Positions 17,501 through 25,060 of a stretch of 61,691 nt of DNA are shown here, one piece after another. Both the position numbers and the translations under genes were made by a program. The stretch spans positions 1-61,691 of the IMG/VR virus record IMGVR_UViG_3300027782_006460; one strand, given 5' to 3'. Source of the stretch: a virus. A model generated the notes under the pieces. That model did no database searches. It had not been told where the DNA came from and worked only from the letters and a program-made list of their open reading frames with translations. Every line of letters starts with the position of its first letter. The stretch's first letter is position 1.

Positions 17501-19536
17501 GTGGATATGGAACAATTATAAGAGAAGTTTCTAGTTTGCTAGAAAGCATAGGTATAATTGCATCAAACTTAAACGATGAAGTTGTTACAATAGACACACA
17601 AGGAATTAAAAAAACTGTATCTGTTGCTAATTATTTAAAAGATGCTCTTTCAGATAAAGGAACAAGTGACTTTGGCCAAATAATGTCAAGCTTGCCAAAT
17701 TTCATAATTAAAAATTTAATAGAACCATTTAGTAAATCTACAATTAGCATCAATCCTAAAAAAGTTGAAAAAATTGCAAAAATACTTAAAGCTACAAGTG
17801 AAGCAATTTCTGCATTAACTTCATTGTTTACTATATTGGGAACAGACCTTGATCCTGCCACAATAAAAGCAGCATCAGCTAAAATTGGACAATTAAAAGA
17901 AGTTGGCCCAAATGTACAAACCTTATATGGAGAGCTTAAAAATAGTGGGCCAGTAAATTATTTGATAGCAGATTTTGTTATAGCATTGATACAAAATGTT
18001 ATTGAACCACTTTCAATTTTAAATAAAGTTACAAATCCTAAGAAACTTACAAAAACAGCTGCGATACTAACATCTGTTAGTACTATAGCAAAAGATTTGC
18101 CTGTTTTGATAACTAATGTTAATGATTGTATTGGAAAACTAATGAAAGTAGATAATGGCAATCTTACTTTCATACAAGATGTAAGTGCTAAACTTGAAGA
18201 ATTTGGAGAGCAGTTACCTGAATTTGTTGTTAGTTTATACAATAATTTTATTATACCACTTGCTGCAATACCTATTTCAAGCAAATCTCTTGATAAAATA
18301 GCAAAGAAAATTACAAGTATTGCAACAATTGTAAATGCATTGCCAAGTTTAATTGAAAATTTAAGTACTAAACTACCTGATTTAATGAAAAACTTAGAAT
18401 CGGTTGATGCATCTTTAGGTGCAAAGCTTGGAGCAAAAGGCGAATCCTTTAGAACAGTTTTTATTGGCTTATTAAGTTTTATCATGCAAGGAGTAGTTGC
18501 ACCTTTGTTGATGGTTTCAGCAAGTCCTAAATTATTAGCAAAAGCATCATCTCAGATTAGTTCTTTGGCTACTTTATGTTCAAATTTAGGGCCAATATTT
18601 ATTGGATTTTTCAACAGCATGGAAGAACTTTTAAATTACATAGACACAAAATATGGCAATGATGCTTCTGAAAAGATTAGTCAATTAGCTGAAATATTTA
18701 ATAATGATTTCTTCAAGGGAACTTTTGTTAGTATTTCTGATGGAACAATTCAAAATCTAGAAAAACTTTTAGCACTTGAAAAATTAATAGATCAAATTAA
18801 ATCATTTGATGTATCAGCATTAACAAATATATTCAAGGATGTTGATACAAATGCTATTAATGCTGATCCTTTAGAAAATGCAATGATAAATCTTGGATTC
18901 CAATTAGATAGAATCATCAATACAATGCAAGATAACATCAACAAATTAACAATGAATGAAATGCCAGCATTTGATGTTTCTTCATTAACAGATATATTTA
19001 AAGACATTGATATAGAAGCTATTAGCTTAAGTCCTTTAGAAAGTGCATTGACAAATTTTGGGGAACAATTAGACAAAATACTTCAATTGATGACAGAAAA
19101 TGTTAGTAAAATAAATGAAATTAATTCTTTGGGGAATATTAAAATAAATAATGGAGAAGTTTCTACAGCTACTAATGCAGAAATGCCTGAGAACAAAAGT
19201 ACAGATATGTTTTCCCAAAACTTACAAATGCAAGAATCTTCTAAACCAAGCACAGAAAATATTGATGAATTATCAGAACTTACTGATATCAATGATGAAA
19301 TAAATGGAAAACAAACTGATATTATCAATGTTTTAGGCAATATATTAAAAGCATTAAACATATCAGTTCCCTCTAGAAATAATGCTGATCAAAGTCCATT
19401 TGATCAAAATAGTAATTTGCAAGATTACAAAGGAAAATTTTCAGCTAAATTACAAACTGGAACTATGAATAGATCTGATTATATTAAGGGCAATAATACA
19501 ATAGCACCAGCTACAGGTGGATTTTCATTAGGTTAA
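11551..19536 (+). CDS. tail tape measure protein
   Basis: A 2661-residue protein, by far the longest in the window, placed between tail-assembly genes and the baseplate genes as tape measures are. The N-terminal ~600 residues are helical and Ala/Lys/Glu-rich. About eight hydrophobic segments lie between about 635 and 1065 (e.g. GLGGLLLAAGIIFGAMMLL), as expected for DNA-channel-forming tape measure proteins. The C-terminal 1500 residues are long helical repeats, with a near-exact ~100-residue tandem unit (SKNFQKVGEF, at 16378 and 16678) and another pair, DVSALTNIFKD/DVSSLTDIFKD, near the end. At roughly 0.15 nm per residue the tail could approach 400 nm. Known role: sets tail length and is ejected with DNA. 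Confidence 0.9.
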   Translation: MAKQPLGPIDVNAVMQQILGGVSPPQAQPQANPANLGVKALLEELLKVNRDVLVEMKKSEKYVEKVAEVIKKLNDTATKEANPNKKSKDHNKVQKNDPNNKLRNAFNKQQSQKPRSYGDPRIGRERSSKVEPKNKLNFESGNQLFVGNENLMEGLVTNLKYAAEQLVNLNTGYRGLVGTVLEGVGAQVKYTQEVRAALYETGNVTSANQNLFKTLEDLENITKVTGASQEQAQENLIKYMKAGVRLDGNAVKYKEKLVNLTEAQLSTEKQLGLEAGDLFDTFNHLYQVGRLTEGELADVGRGMRDIAKQTGLTGKNLQQAMSSSQSIIDVMRKASTLTATAVKNVTQGIAAAEKLGVTEQAKTLLEAASSTTNLFFTASNQTKSLLFSAAASVGKVGDLQKGVLTRSKEGIKALSEGVTNVLKRFGVESMDAIDNLSDSAKMKLNLNLKAAFGLELGEVRGVVESLTEAGKGYGDRVADIEKRLKTNLTLEEKTSALEEKRRLATNQSLETLTVLDKAAVGAKNMDEALSKFGERRKEFEKDLQSLGLKGTNKEVIRGALQEAIKGIETATKKNLGITSSEIEKALDNPASFRELTAKLSKAETTNATKQKTQLDALTETNQYLQEIKTEIMKGTSGTISAFMSSAGVLGVIATSVAIIAASSYARNGFGKGAGKGATTAALTGADNLKTTPTTRVSKKSGNMPARKISAASANPPKSGVINGGAFKGYAGNFALGLGGLLLAAGIIFGAMMLLQKTGIEINEEKIIAVTKKIGILFAATIFLSTEILAFSLILKTMNKMMTVFNKGSFATLAAGAGMFLAMSVAVGLLGLGLNYLSGVVDQLGIDENKLIDTTKKLSILFACVGVLSLVMIAAAAPMTALGYGVIGTSGTLIAALAIGAVLFIVLSGVLLRLAMGIEELADTTSSMDIPLIEKTSAECTSIFYNIAKFSVALAAAGTAVLAGFAGGLIGTLSVGLDKIVSFLPGFGVAASISRMVEWIGEVGKSGVDAISKMPVSPSELIKAVDSLSAILGPGAKLIGYVAAAAAGLAGVSVGGLVGGVAVGIGQGIGWVMKLFTGGDNMASPIAAIKAVIDSLFSVLSEVPQVIKNLESKYRISPEIIKQSATTLEKYSESPKGLGKAIKAIADEAIALAPGYQSLKTASNSIGKADTPEVVAGHLENCFAVIAGLAIASPKLLSSLQNIDPSNFKKLNEFVNAFSSTALPLFNGLASLDQIVNSSSFDTIEKAQASFAKAAKIIENVKSSITSVIIATATISHEMYEITKNIPLAKVKESLDLVKSMADIFSEFTANSSEFGKHLNTKNLQELNKSLGNDNLPKVLDNVFKNVEASLNATRKYKISNIDLKSTASKIEQIAVLTKAVASSAESMRQINTLMAGIDKQDALKPIKIEPKKEKEYGFTIGDEMYNTDGSYRGRVSEQPVAVPKNVATKEIGTKQIESKLTKFYENILDNSKALIEISKKYKDVNVVSIGPVTAMAENLGKLMNSLKTLITIFNNDIAGPMKEFEKSKEMLMMGEYTKTDHYSGLQGFFRGGPTKIYKEQSDMVHNFHILFKNLIAINNIINTEIGSLVGMNPDKSNSLDKVYDKLAIISKNFQKVGEFFTSFQKDIMPSLDFVEKNKAMFETKYYSDVDEAGNKIAYSDASKNIWQALVTMMYINRDLNVAFDTLFQEETGKDASGKISGVGDKLMLVSKNFQKVGEFLTLFQKEIMPSINFVTENKAMFATKYYDNNEAFSEASNNTWQALKTIMYMNRDLNVAITDLTTEAGGEDASGKISKLGDKLMLVTKSMSSFKDLITIFDANFLQTIKNFKPIELADLENIKKSIQTSIANIKSSILDDSFFSEIEGFIGGIPNIPKLDFTSFIAFSKAISTVINQFTSCFAFLNEAKQEVAKTEQVYPSGSSQTSTPIAAIEKKLPTIAENITAIRKFFDGDFVPLLTKFSEIVSGFKKINISEKDFTEATKILGGYGTIIREVSSLLESIGIIASNLNDEVVTIDTQGIKKTVSVANYLKDALSDKGTSDFGQIMSSLPNFIIKNLIEPFSKSTISINPKKVEKIAKILKATSEAISALTSLFTILGTDLDPATIKAASAKIGQLKEVGPNVQTLYGELKNSGPVNYLIADFVIALIQNVIEPLSILNKVTNPKKLTKTAAILTSVSTIAKDLPVLITNVNDCIGKLMKVDNGNLTFIQDVSAKLEEFGEQLPEFVVSLYNNFIIPLAAIPISSKSLDKIAKKITSIATIVNALPSLIENLSTKLPDLMKNLESVDASLGAKLGAKGESFRTVFIGLLSFIMQGVVAPLLMVSASPKLLAKASSQISSLATLCSNLGPIFIGFFNSMEELLNYIDTKYGNDASEKISQLAEIFNNDFFKGTFVSISDGTIQNLEKLLALEKLIDQIKSFDVSALTNIFKDVDTNAINADPLENAMINLGFQLDRIINTMQDNINKLTMNEMPAFDVSSLTDIFKDIDIEAISLSPLESALTNFGEQLDKILQLMTENVSKINEINSLGNIKINNGEVSTATNAEMPENKSTDMFSQNLQMQESSKPSTENIDELSELTDINDEINGKQTDIINVLGNILKALNISVPSRNNADQSPFDQNSNLQDYKGKFSAKLQTGTMNRSDYIKGNNTIAPATGGFSLG
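16378..16709 (+). repeat. 300-nt in-frame tandem duplication inside tape measure gene
   Basis: A run of about 30 identical bases starting with tcaaaaaactttcaaaaagt at 16378 recurs at 16678, exactly 300 nt later, encoding SKNFQKVGEF in both copies. The rest of the 100-residue units is diverged but alignable (IMPSLDFVEKNKAMF / IMPSINFVTENKAMF). This indicates growth of the tape measure by in-frame duplication. Confidence 0.8.
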
Positions 19537-19826
19537 TAATCACAATCTAACCAAAATTCTTCTCCGCTAATAAAACACTCTACAATAAAGTTACACTTTG
19601 AATTGTAAGCTTTATGTTTTTTAACAACTTTTATTTGATTTGAATGTATCTTTCGATGACAGTTAGAACAAACAACTAAAACATTAATTGTGTTGTATGT
19701 GCCACCATCTTTACCTTCAAATATTCTATGAATGTCTAAAATACTAGAATTATCTTCATTGCAAAAAAAACATTTCTTAATATATTTCTTAAAATTTTTT
19801 TTATTTATTATCTTAAAGTTATCCAT
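19533..19826 (-). CDS. HNH endonuclease (stand-alone, homing-type)
   Basis: A 97-residue protein with a compact zinc-stabilised HNH domain: C19-x-x-C22, D31-I-H33 as the first catalytic His, an Asn at about 45-48, and C53-S-N-C56-H57-x-x-x-H61. Such small HNH proteins in phages are usually homing endonucleases or, less often, packaging nucleases. It lies antisense between the tape measure and baseplate genes, interrupting an otherwise unidirectional operon, as a mobile homing gene would. Its stop shares TTAA with the tape measure stop. ATAAAATA occurs 4 nt before its ATG. Confidence 0.8.
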   Translation of the reverse strand: MDNFKIINKKNFKKYIKKCFFCNEDNSSILDIHRIFEGKDGGTYNTINVLVVCSNCHRKIHSNQIKVVKKHKAYNSKCNFIVECFISGEEFWLDCDY

Positions 19827-19830
19827 AATT

Positions 19831-19838
19831 TATTTTAT
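19831..19838 (-). promoter_or_regulatory. possible late-type promoter box ATAAAATA before HNH gene
   Basis: A minus-strand ATAAAATA lies 4 nt (AATT) upstream of ATG 19826, and no ribosome site is seen. It is a weaker match to the AATAAATA/TATAAATA box seen elsewhere with the same spacing. Confidence 0.3.
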
Positions 19839-19866
19839 ACTGATAAATATCAAAACAGGAGAAAAA

Positions 19867-20406
19867 TTGAAAGCTACAACGGCAACAGGAAAATTAGTAG
19901 ATTTAAATGATTGCTACATAAAAGTTAATGACACATTCATCTATATGTACATTCTTCCAGACATAACTGATGGAAAATCAGCAACATATGCAGATATGAA
20001 TGGCATTGGTAGATCAATGCCAATAAAAGTTTTCTCACATGGTGAATCTAGGCAAATTGGGTGGACTGTTCATTTTTATGGAGAAGATGAAGAAAGAATT
20101 GTAGCAAATTTGCAAAATTTAAGACTTTTAGAGAGCTTAACTTATCCTGATGTAGGTGATTCTCTGCCTGTTGTTCCTCCTAAGATAGCTAAAATAAAAT
20201 GTGGCAAGATAATTGCGGATGAAGAAGTGTGTGTTATTTTGAAAAGTTATAGTGTTAAATTCCCAACAGATGTTGTTTGGCATTCAGTAAGTGGTGATGA
20301 AACATCTTTTATTCCAATAAAATTTGACATTGACTTGCAATTTGAGGTTGTATATTCAAATTCATCATTGCCAGGTGCAAATAAAATCATAAGTACAGGA
20401 GGTTAA
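19867..20406 (+). CDS. putative baseplate/tail-tube adaptor protein
   Basis: A 179-residue protein. The start is TTG 19867, chosen because AGGAG (19857-19861) is 5 nt upstream; longer in-frame starts lie inside the antisense HNH gene. A GATAAATA box (19842-19849) precedes it. The protein is beta-rich; its C-terminal half (KIIADEEVCVILKSYSVKF ... FDIDLQFEVVY) resembles the proteins encoded just after tape measure genes in contractile phages that join tube and hub. That resemblance plus position is the whole case. It is 2 nt from the gp53-like gene. Confidence 0.5.
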   Translation: MKATTATGKLVDLNDCYIKVNDTFIYMYILPDITDGKSATYADMNGIGRSMPIKVFSHGESRQIGWTVHFYGEDEERIVANLQNLRLLESLTYPDVGDSLPVVPPKIAKIKCGKIIADEEVCVILKSYSVKFPTDVVWHSVSGDETSFIPIKFDIDLQFEVVYSNSSLPGANKIISTGG

Positions 20407-20407
20407 A

Positions 20408-20728
20408 ATGGCCAATAAAATTATATATACCAAATTAAAAGCTAGAAGGTTTATAGATTTTTTAAGTAGATACTCAAGATCAAAAGTTATATTTTATGGC
20501 GATAATCAAAAAACTACATTTACAACTTATAAAAGAAAAGCAATTGCTGCCACTAGTAGAGATAAATTTATTAAGCTTAATTCTAGCAACGAATACAGAC
20601 CTGATTTAGTATCTCAAGTTGCGTATGGATTTTCTGATTATTGGTGGAGAATTATGGAATTTAATGGAATAAAAGACATAAAGGAATTTAAATCAGGCAT
20701 AACAATTAGAATTCCAGCGATAGGATAA
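20408..20728 (+). CDS. baseplate wedge protein, gp53-like (LysM-like)
   Basis: A 106-residue protein that matches the small gp53-type baseplate wedge family in its C-terminal part: AYGFSDYWWRIMEFNGIKDI followed by a LysM-like ending, SGITIRIP. LysM-type folds in these proteins pack within the wedge rather than bind peptidoglycan. It is preceded by a strong AGGAGG (20398-20403), 2 nt after the previous stop, and followed 3 nt later by the hub gene. The order gp53-like, hub, spike, gp25 agrees with a T4/P2-type baseplate operon. Confidence 0.75.
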   Translation: MANKIIYTKLKARRFIDFLSRYSRSKVIFYGDNQKTTFTTYKRKAIAATSRDKFIKLNSSNEYRPDLVSQVAYGFSDYWWRIMEFNGIKDIKEFKSGITIRIPAIG

Positions 20729-20731
20729 TAC

Positions 20732-22309
20732 ATGGCATGTGGAAGTTTTGAATTTTTAGCAACAAAATCTGGTTTAAATTGTGGAATAGGGGATGTTCAA
20801 CAACCACCTGACCATGCTGTCTATACACCTTTTGTTGAATTGGTTTTTAAAGGAAAACATTTCCAAGTAGGAAATGAGGGAGCAGTTAATCAAGCAGTTA
20901 TTGAATCTTGTAATTTAAATGTTATGGGTGGCAAGGAAGGTGGGATGGCAGGAACAATTACAATTGTTACCTGTGATTATACTGATGTGGAAACCCTATT
21001 GGGATTAATTCCATCAAGTCAATGTTACTATGACGATAATTATTTGGGAAACTTAGACGGATTTATTAATGTTGGATGGATTTTTCATGATTGTGATACT
21101 GGAATTACATCTAAAAATGATATTAGCACATCAAATAATGCTCCAACGATTGAAACTGAAGATACTGATGAAGAATTAGGGCCGTATCTTTATTGTCTTT
21201 TTTCTACTGGCAAATTTCAATTTGAAGAAGGCTATTACAAAATTGAATTAGATTTTACTTTTGTTGCAGACTCTATGGATTTATTCCGAAACGAAGTTAT
21301 AGAAGGATCAGAAGATCAAAAAAGAAAATTATGGCCTTCGCTTAAAGATATGGTTGGCAAAAGATGTGATGAAAGTCAAGCAAATTTAAGCTTGCTTAAA
21401 TTAAGATTAAATGCTGATGGCAAAGGGTTTTCAGAATGGGATTTCAGAAAATCAGATGGTGGAAAATTAGGCCCATATGGTGTTTGGAATCCAGATCAAT
21501 TAATTAACACAGATGCTGCAAGAAAAATCATGCTTTCTTTTGTAACAGACCAAGACAAAGCAACTTCTTTTGTTTTTCCAAATCAAACAAAAAATCCATC
21601 TATGGTAGTTCTTGAAGATATTAATCCAAATCCTTGTTCTCAAGAAAAAAGAAGATGCCCTACTAAAACTTATATTGTGAATGCTGGAGATTGTACTAGA
21701 GTTTTAAAGTTTACTCCAGAAATAAATGGATTAACCTTAAGCCAAATAGATGAGATGGCAGAAGATGATGATAAACAATTTGCTGGCAGAGGTGGTGGTG
21801 GGCCAAATGCTTTTTCAACTATTCCTGAAAGAATAAATATTTGCGAAGTAAATCTTGATGAACAAACTGGAAATTCTGAAAACAGACAAAGACCTTCTTC
21901 AAACGGAAGACAAACAGAAATACCAACAAATTCTGGAGATTTAAATTTTAGAGGTCCGAGTCAAGTTGTAAATCAATTAACCTCATCTGTTTCTGTTAAT
22001 TTAGCTGCGTCTGAGATTATCGAAGGACTTCCACCTATTACCGCAACTATGGATATAATTGGAGATCCTTTTTACACAGGAGTTTTAAATATAATTCAAG
22101 AAATGTTTATTCAAGTTATATTTATAAATCCTTTTTGCATCAAACAAAATGGATCAAATGGGGATTGTGAATTTTTAGCAGAACCACCTGTGAATCAAAT
22201 TCTTTCTGGTGCTTATATGGTATCTGAAGCTTCTCACAATATCACCAAAGGAAATTTTATTACTACTTTAAAATTACAGAAAATGAATGGTTCAGATTTC
22301 TTAGACTAA
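20732..22309 (+). CDS. baseplate hub protein (gp27/gpD-like)
   Basis: A 525-residue protein. Its C-terminal segment LSGAYMVSEASHNITKG followed by FITTLKLQK is the typical end of gp27/gpD-type hub subunits. The rest is beta-rich with a disordered Gly/Asn/Arg-rich insertion at about 345-410. Several Cys residues (about 12) are unusual for a virion protein. The position between the gp53-like gene and the gp5-like spike gene supports the hub assignment. Known role: a trimeric ring linking tube and spike and forming the DNA channel. Confidence 0.7.
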   Translation: MACGSFEFLATKSGLNCGIGDVQQPPDHAVYTPFVELVFKGKHFQVGNEGAVNQAVIESCNLNVMGGKEGGMAGTITIVTCDYTDVETLLGLIPSSQCYYDDNYLGNLDGFINVGWIFHDCDTGITSKNDISTSNNAPTIETEDTDEELGPYLYCLFSTGKFQFEEGYYKIELDFTFVADSMDLFRNEVIEGSEDQKRKLWPSLKDMVGKRCDESQANLSLLKLRLNADGKGFSEWDFRKSDGGKLGPYGVWNPDQLINTDAARKIMLSFVTDQDKATSFVFPNQTKNPSMVVLEDINPNPCSQEKRRCPTKTYIVNAGDCTRVLKFTPEINGLTLSQIDEMAEDDDKQFAGRGGGGPNAFSTIPERINICEVNLDEQTGNSENRQRPSSNGRQTEIPTNSGDLNFRGPSQVVNQLTSSVSVNLAASEIIEGLPPITATMDIIGDPFYTGVLNIIQEMFIQVIFINPFCIKQNGSNGDCEFLAEPPVNQILSGAYMVSEASHNITKGNFITTLKLQKMNGSDFLD

Positions 22310-22333
22310 TATTTAAAAATTAAGGAATGAAAA

Positions 22334-24565
22334 ATGGCAAGTGAAAATCAAGGCTTGGGGAAAACAGTTTTTGATCATGATGAAAGAATTATATCTTTAG
22401 AAAAAAATCTGTCAAAATCTAATGAAATGCTAGGAACTAACATTCAAGCATCTATTGCTAGGAATTACAACACAATTCAGCAAAATGTAACTTTGGAAGG
22501 ACTTTATTTAGCATTAGTTATTGATACATTTGATATTTGGAAACAAAACAGAGTAAGATTTTTTACACCAATTTTACACAATCCAGTAACAGTTAAAATA
22601 AAACAATTACCTTGGGCATTTCCTATTAGTACTTTTGGTGGATTTGATGACTCTGGTGCAAATTGGGTTCCTCCTGCTGGTTCATGTGTTTGTTTAATAT
22701 TTGAACATGGAAATAGAAAAGCTGCTTATTATCTTGGAACAACTTGGGTTAGAGACAGAGGGCCAAATGGTCAAAATTTTGGAATTTCTGTTCCTGAATG
22801 GGATTTGTTATATTCTGGCAAAAGAAATAATTATTATGTTGGCCCAGATGATGGTTCACAAGTTTTTCCACCTTGGAATACAGAAAGTTACAATGGATAC
22901 GATATAAATAGCACAACGGACATAGATTTAAATGTCAATGCTGCAAGAAGAATGACTTTTCCAAATATTTATGGTTTTAAAACACCAGAAAAACACATGT
23001 TGAAAATGGTTGATGGAGATGCTAAGTGTAATCGCAAGTGGAAACGAATGGAATTAATGTCAGGATGTGGTGCATGGATGTGTTTTAAAGATGATCATTT
23101 GCATTATGGCGGTCAATGGGCATTTAAAGATTGTTCTAGAGGTGGAAGTACAAATTGTATTGAAAATGCAACAGATCCAAATCCTTCTGAAGATGTTACT
23201 AAGCAAACATTTAATATATCCTTAGAAGAATTACAAAGAACAGCAGATACAAAACAAACTTTTAGTTATTTCGATGAAGGATATTATAATTCTCCACAAA
23301 AAGAGGAAAAAGGTGCTCCTTGTGGTGCAGACATAATTGGAGGACAGCCAGATACTCCCTTAGAACAACGACAACGAGGCAGCAATCCATATTTTAAAGC
23401 TAAAAATGAATGTAGACCATATAAAGGGCCAGGTACTCCACAAAATAACAAATGTGATTTACCCCAATCTGGAATTCAATTTCTTTCTATTTCAGGTCAT
23501 TCTTTTGTAATGGATGATAGCGTTGAAGAGCCAAGAGGAATTCCTGATTGGGAAAGAAGTTTAAAAAGTTTTGATTTTGGTTGTAGTAATAAATATTTAG
23601 GAAGAAGTTATTGGAAAAGTGCTACTGGTCATTCAATTTCAATGTTTGATTATGAAGAATTGCCTTTAGTAAGAAATAAATTAAATGGTATAAATTTGAA
23701 AACTGCCTTGGGCAATGAAATATTTCTTGGAGATCATACAGAAAGCGAATGCCCTGGATTAGGTGGAACTGAAAGAGGTGTACATATAAAATCTACTTCC
23801 AGACATCTTTTTAGAATGTGCGATGAAACTGTTGATCAAAAAGAACCATGTAGAATGGAAGGGGGAATACCAAATAATAATTCTAAAAAAGCATACATTC
23901 AATGCAGAAGTGGTTATGGATTAGAAATTTTCATGGCTGATTTTAACGATCAGAAAAAAACTGAAAAACAATTTATTAGAATACTTGCACCTCAAATAGA
24001 CAATAAAAAAAGAGGGCCACATTTTGAAATTTTTCAAGAAACACCAGAAGGGCCAGGTTATATTTATTTAAGAGCAGGGGGTTATTATGTTCATACAAGT
24101 TATGACGAAACTATTGAAGTTGTAGGAGAGCCTACAGAAAACCCATCAGATAAGATCAGTTTAGTCACAAAAGATAGATTTTGCAGTACAGAGAACATGG
24201 ACATACGAGCAAATGAATATTTCTTTAACATGTCTAACAGATATGCATTTATATTAGCTGGATTAGGTGATTGTAAAACTCCAGAAGGCGAAGATACATT
24301 TTGTTTAGCACCAATTATTGTTTATTTAGGTGGAAAATTAAGAATAAGTGATCGTGTTTTTGCGAGTTGTAGTTTAGATGCTGCATTAGTTAATTTCACT
24401 ATGATAGCACCAATTTCAGAAATGTTTGGTGATGATAATGGTGAACAAGATGAAGAAAATCAGGAAACTCAAACAAATGATGAACCAGGCAATCTTGTCA
24501 GTCCAACACAAAATACAACAACAGAAAGAACAGGAATGGCACAAAATATTAATGAGGTACTATAA
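22334..24565 (+). CDS. baseplate central spike protein (gp5/VgrG/gpV-like OB fold)
   Basis: A 743-residue protein. Residues about 55-135 form a gp5-type OB fold: RVRFFTPILHNP, then QLPWAFPIS, WVPPAGSCVCLIFEHGN, and AYYLGTTW, the usual run in baseplate V/spike proteins. No lysozyme catalytic domain is visible after the OB fold, unlike T4 gp5. The C-terminal half is Gly/Asp-rich with repeated 'GHSF/GHSI/RHLF' strands, probably a beta-helical needle. A good AAGGAATGAAAA ribosome site precedes ATG 22334. Known role: puncturing the outer membrane. Confidence 0.75.
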   Translation: MASENQGLGKTVFDHDERIISLEKNLSKSNEMLGTNIQASIARNYNTIQQNVTLEGLYLALVIDTFDIWKQNRVRFFTPILHNPVTVKIKQLPWAFPISTFGGFDDSGANWVPPAGSCVCLIFEHGNRKAAYYLGTTWVRDRGPNGQNFGISVPEWDLLYSGKRNNYYVGPDDGSQVFPPWNTESYNGYDINSTTDIDLNVNAARRMTFPNIYGFKTPEKHMLKMVDGDAKCNRKWKRMELMSGCGAWMCFKDDHLHYGGQWAFKDCSRGGSTNCIENATDPNPSEDVTKQTFNISLEELQRTADTKQTFSYFDEGYYNSPQKEEKGAPCGADIIGGQPDTPLEQRQRGSNPYFKAKNECRPYKGPGTPQNNKCDLPQSGIQFLSISGHSFVMDDSVEEPRGIPDWERSLKSFDFGCSNKYLGRSYWKSATGHSISMFDYEELPLVRNKLNGINLKTALGNEIFLGDHTESECPGLGGTERGVHIKSTSRHLFRMCDETVDQKEPCRMEGGIPNNNSKKAYIQCRSGYGLEIFMADFNDQKKTEKQFIRILAPQIDNKKRGPHFEIFQETPEGPGYIYLRAGGYYVHTSYDETIEVVGEPTENPSDKISLVTKDRFCSTENMDIRANEYFFNMSNRYAFILAGLGDCKTPEGEDTFCLAPIIVYLGGKLRISDRVFASCSLDAALVNFTMIAPISEMFGDDNGEQDEENQETQTNDEPGNLVSPTQNTTTERTGMAQNINEVL

Positions 24566-24583
24566 TAAAACATATACATTTAA

Positions 24584-24614
24584 GTTAAATAAATTAACAA
24601 TTTATTAACTTTTT
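24584..24614 (+). terminator. AT-only hairpin with T tract after spike gene
   Basis: The arms gttaaataaatt and aatttattaac (24584-24609, one bulged A, 3-nt loop) are followed by TTTTT. It lies between the spike gene and the gp25-like gene, so it may partly separate baseplate transcripts. It is an AT-only stem, hence weak. Confidence 0.45.
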
Positions 24615-24630
24615 ACCTAAATAAAGACAT

Positions 24631-25056
24631 ATGAATTTTATACTAAAAGGTGCTCCTTATCCGATATCTAGAAATTCCCTTGGATACTTGTTTTCCCAAG
24701 AAGGTATATCCACTTTAAAATCTGATTTAATTCAATTATTATTGACAAATCCTAGTGAAAGAGTCATGTTGCCGAATTATGGAACAGGATTAAGAAAGCT
24801 TTTATTCAAGCCAAATGATGAATATGTTAGGCTTGAAGCTGAAAATTTGATTAAAAAAGCTATTACTTTATGGGAACCAAGGATAGTAGTATCTCAAATT
24901 GAAATAAGTAATGGTTATAATGATACTACAAGAACGCAGAATGAATCTGAGTTAAACGATAACAGTCATGTATTGAAAATTTTAATAAAATTTTTCGATC
25001 CAAGTAATATTAGTTATGTTGAAGTTTTAGTTTTAGAATTGCCAACAGAAAGATAG
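24631..25056 (+). CDS. baseplate wedge protein gp25-like
   Basis: A 141-residue protein of the gp25/gpW baseplate-lysozyme-like family. Evidence: LTNPSERVMLPNYGTGLRKLLF (35-56) contains the conserved 'T-x-x-G-E/S-R-x-x-x-P-x-x-G-x-x-L' motif, followed by an alternating C-terminal beta hairpin (WEPRIVVSQIEI). Length is as expected (about 130-145). Despite the historical name these proteins are structural sheath-initiator/wedge subunits. The upstream sequence is ctaaataaagacat with only a weak ribosome site. It is 4 nt from the gp6/J-like gene. Confidence 0.88.
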   Translation: MNFILKGAPYPISRNSLGYLFSQEGISTLKSDLIQLLLTNPSERVMLPNYGTGLRKLLFKPNDEYVRLEAENLIKKAITLWEPRIVVSQIEISNGYNDTTRTQNESELNDNSHVLKILIKFFDPSNISYVEVLVLELPTER

Positions 25057-25060
25057 AAAA

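Noticed and set aside
22334-24565. Lysozyme domain in the gp5-like spike
   Set aside because: No E-x(8)-D/T-type muramidase motif is visible after the OB fold; only the OB fold and beta-rich needle are supported.
24631-25056. gp25-like protein as an active lysozyme
   Set aside because: The family is structural (baseplate wedge/sheath initiator); the name reflects old annotation.
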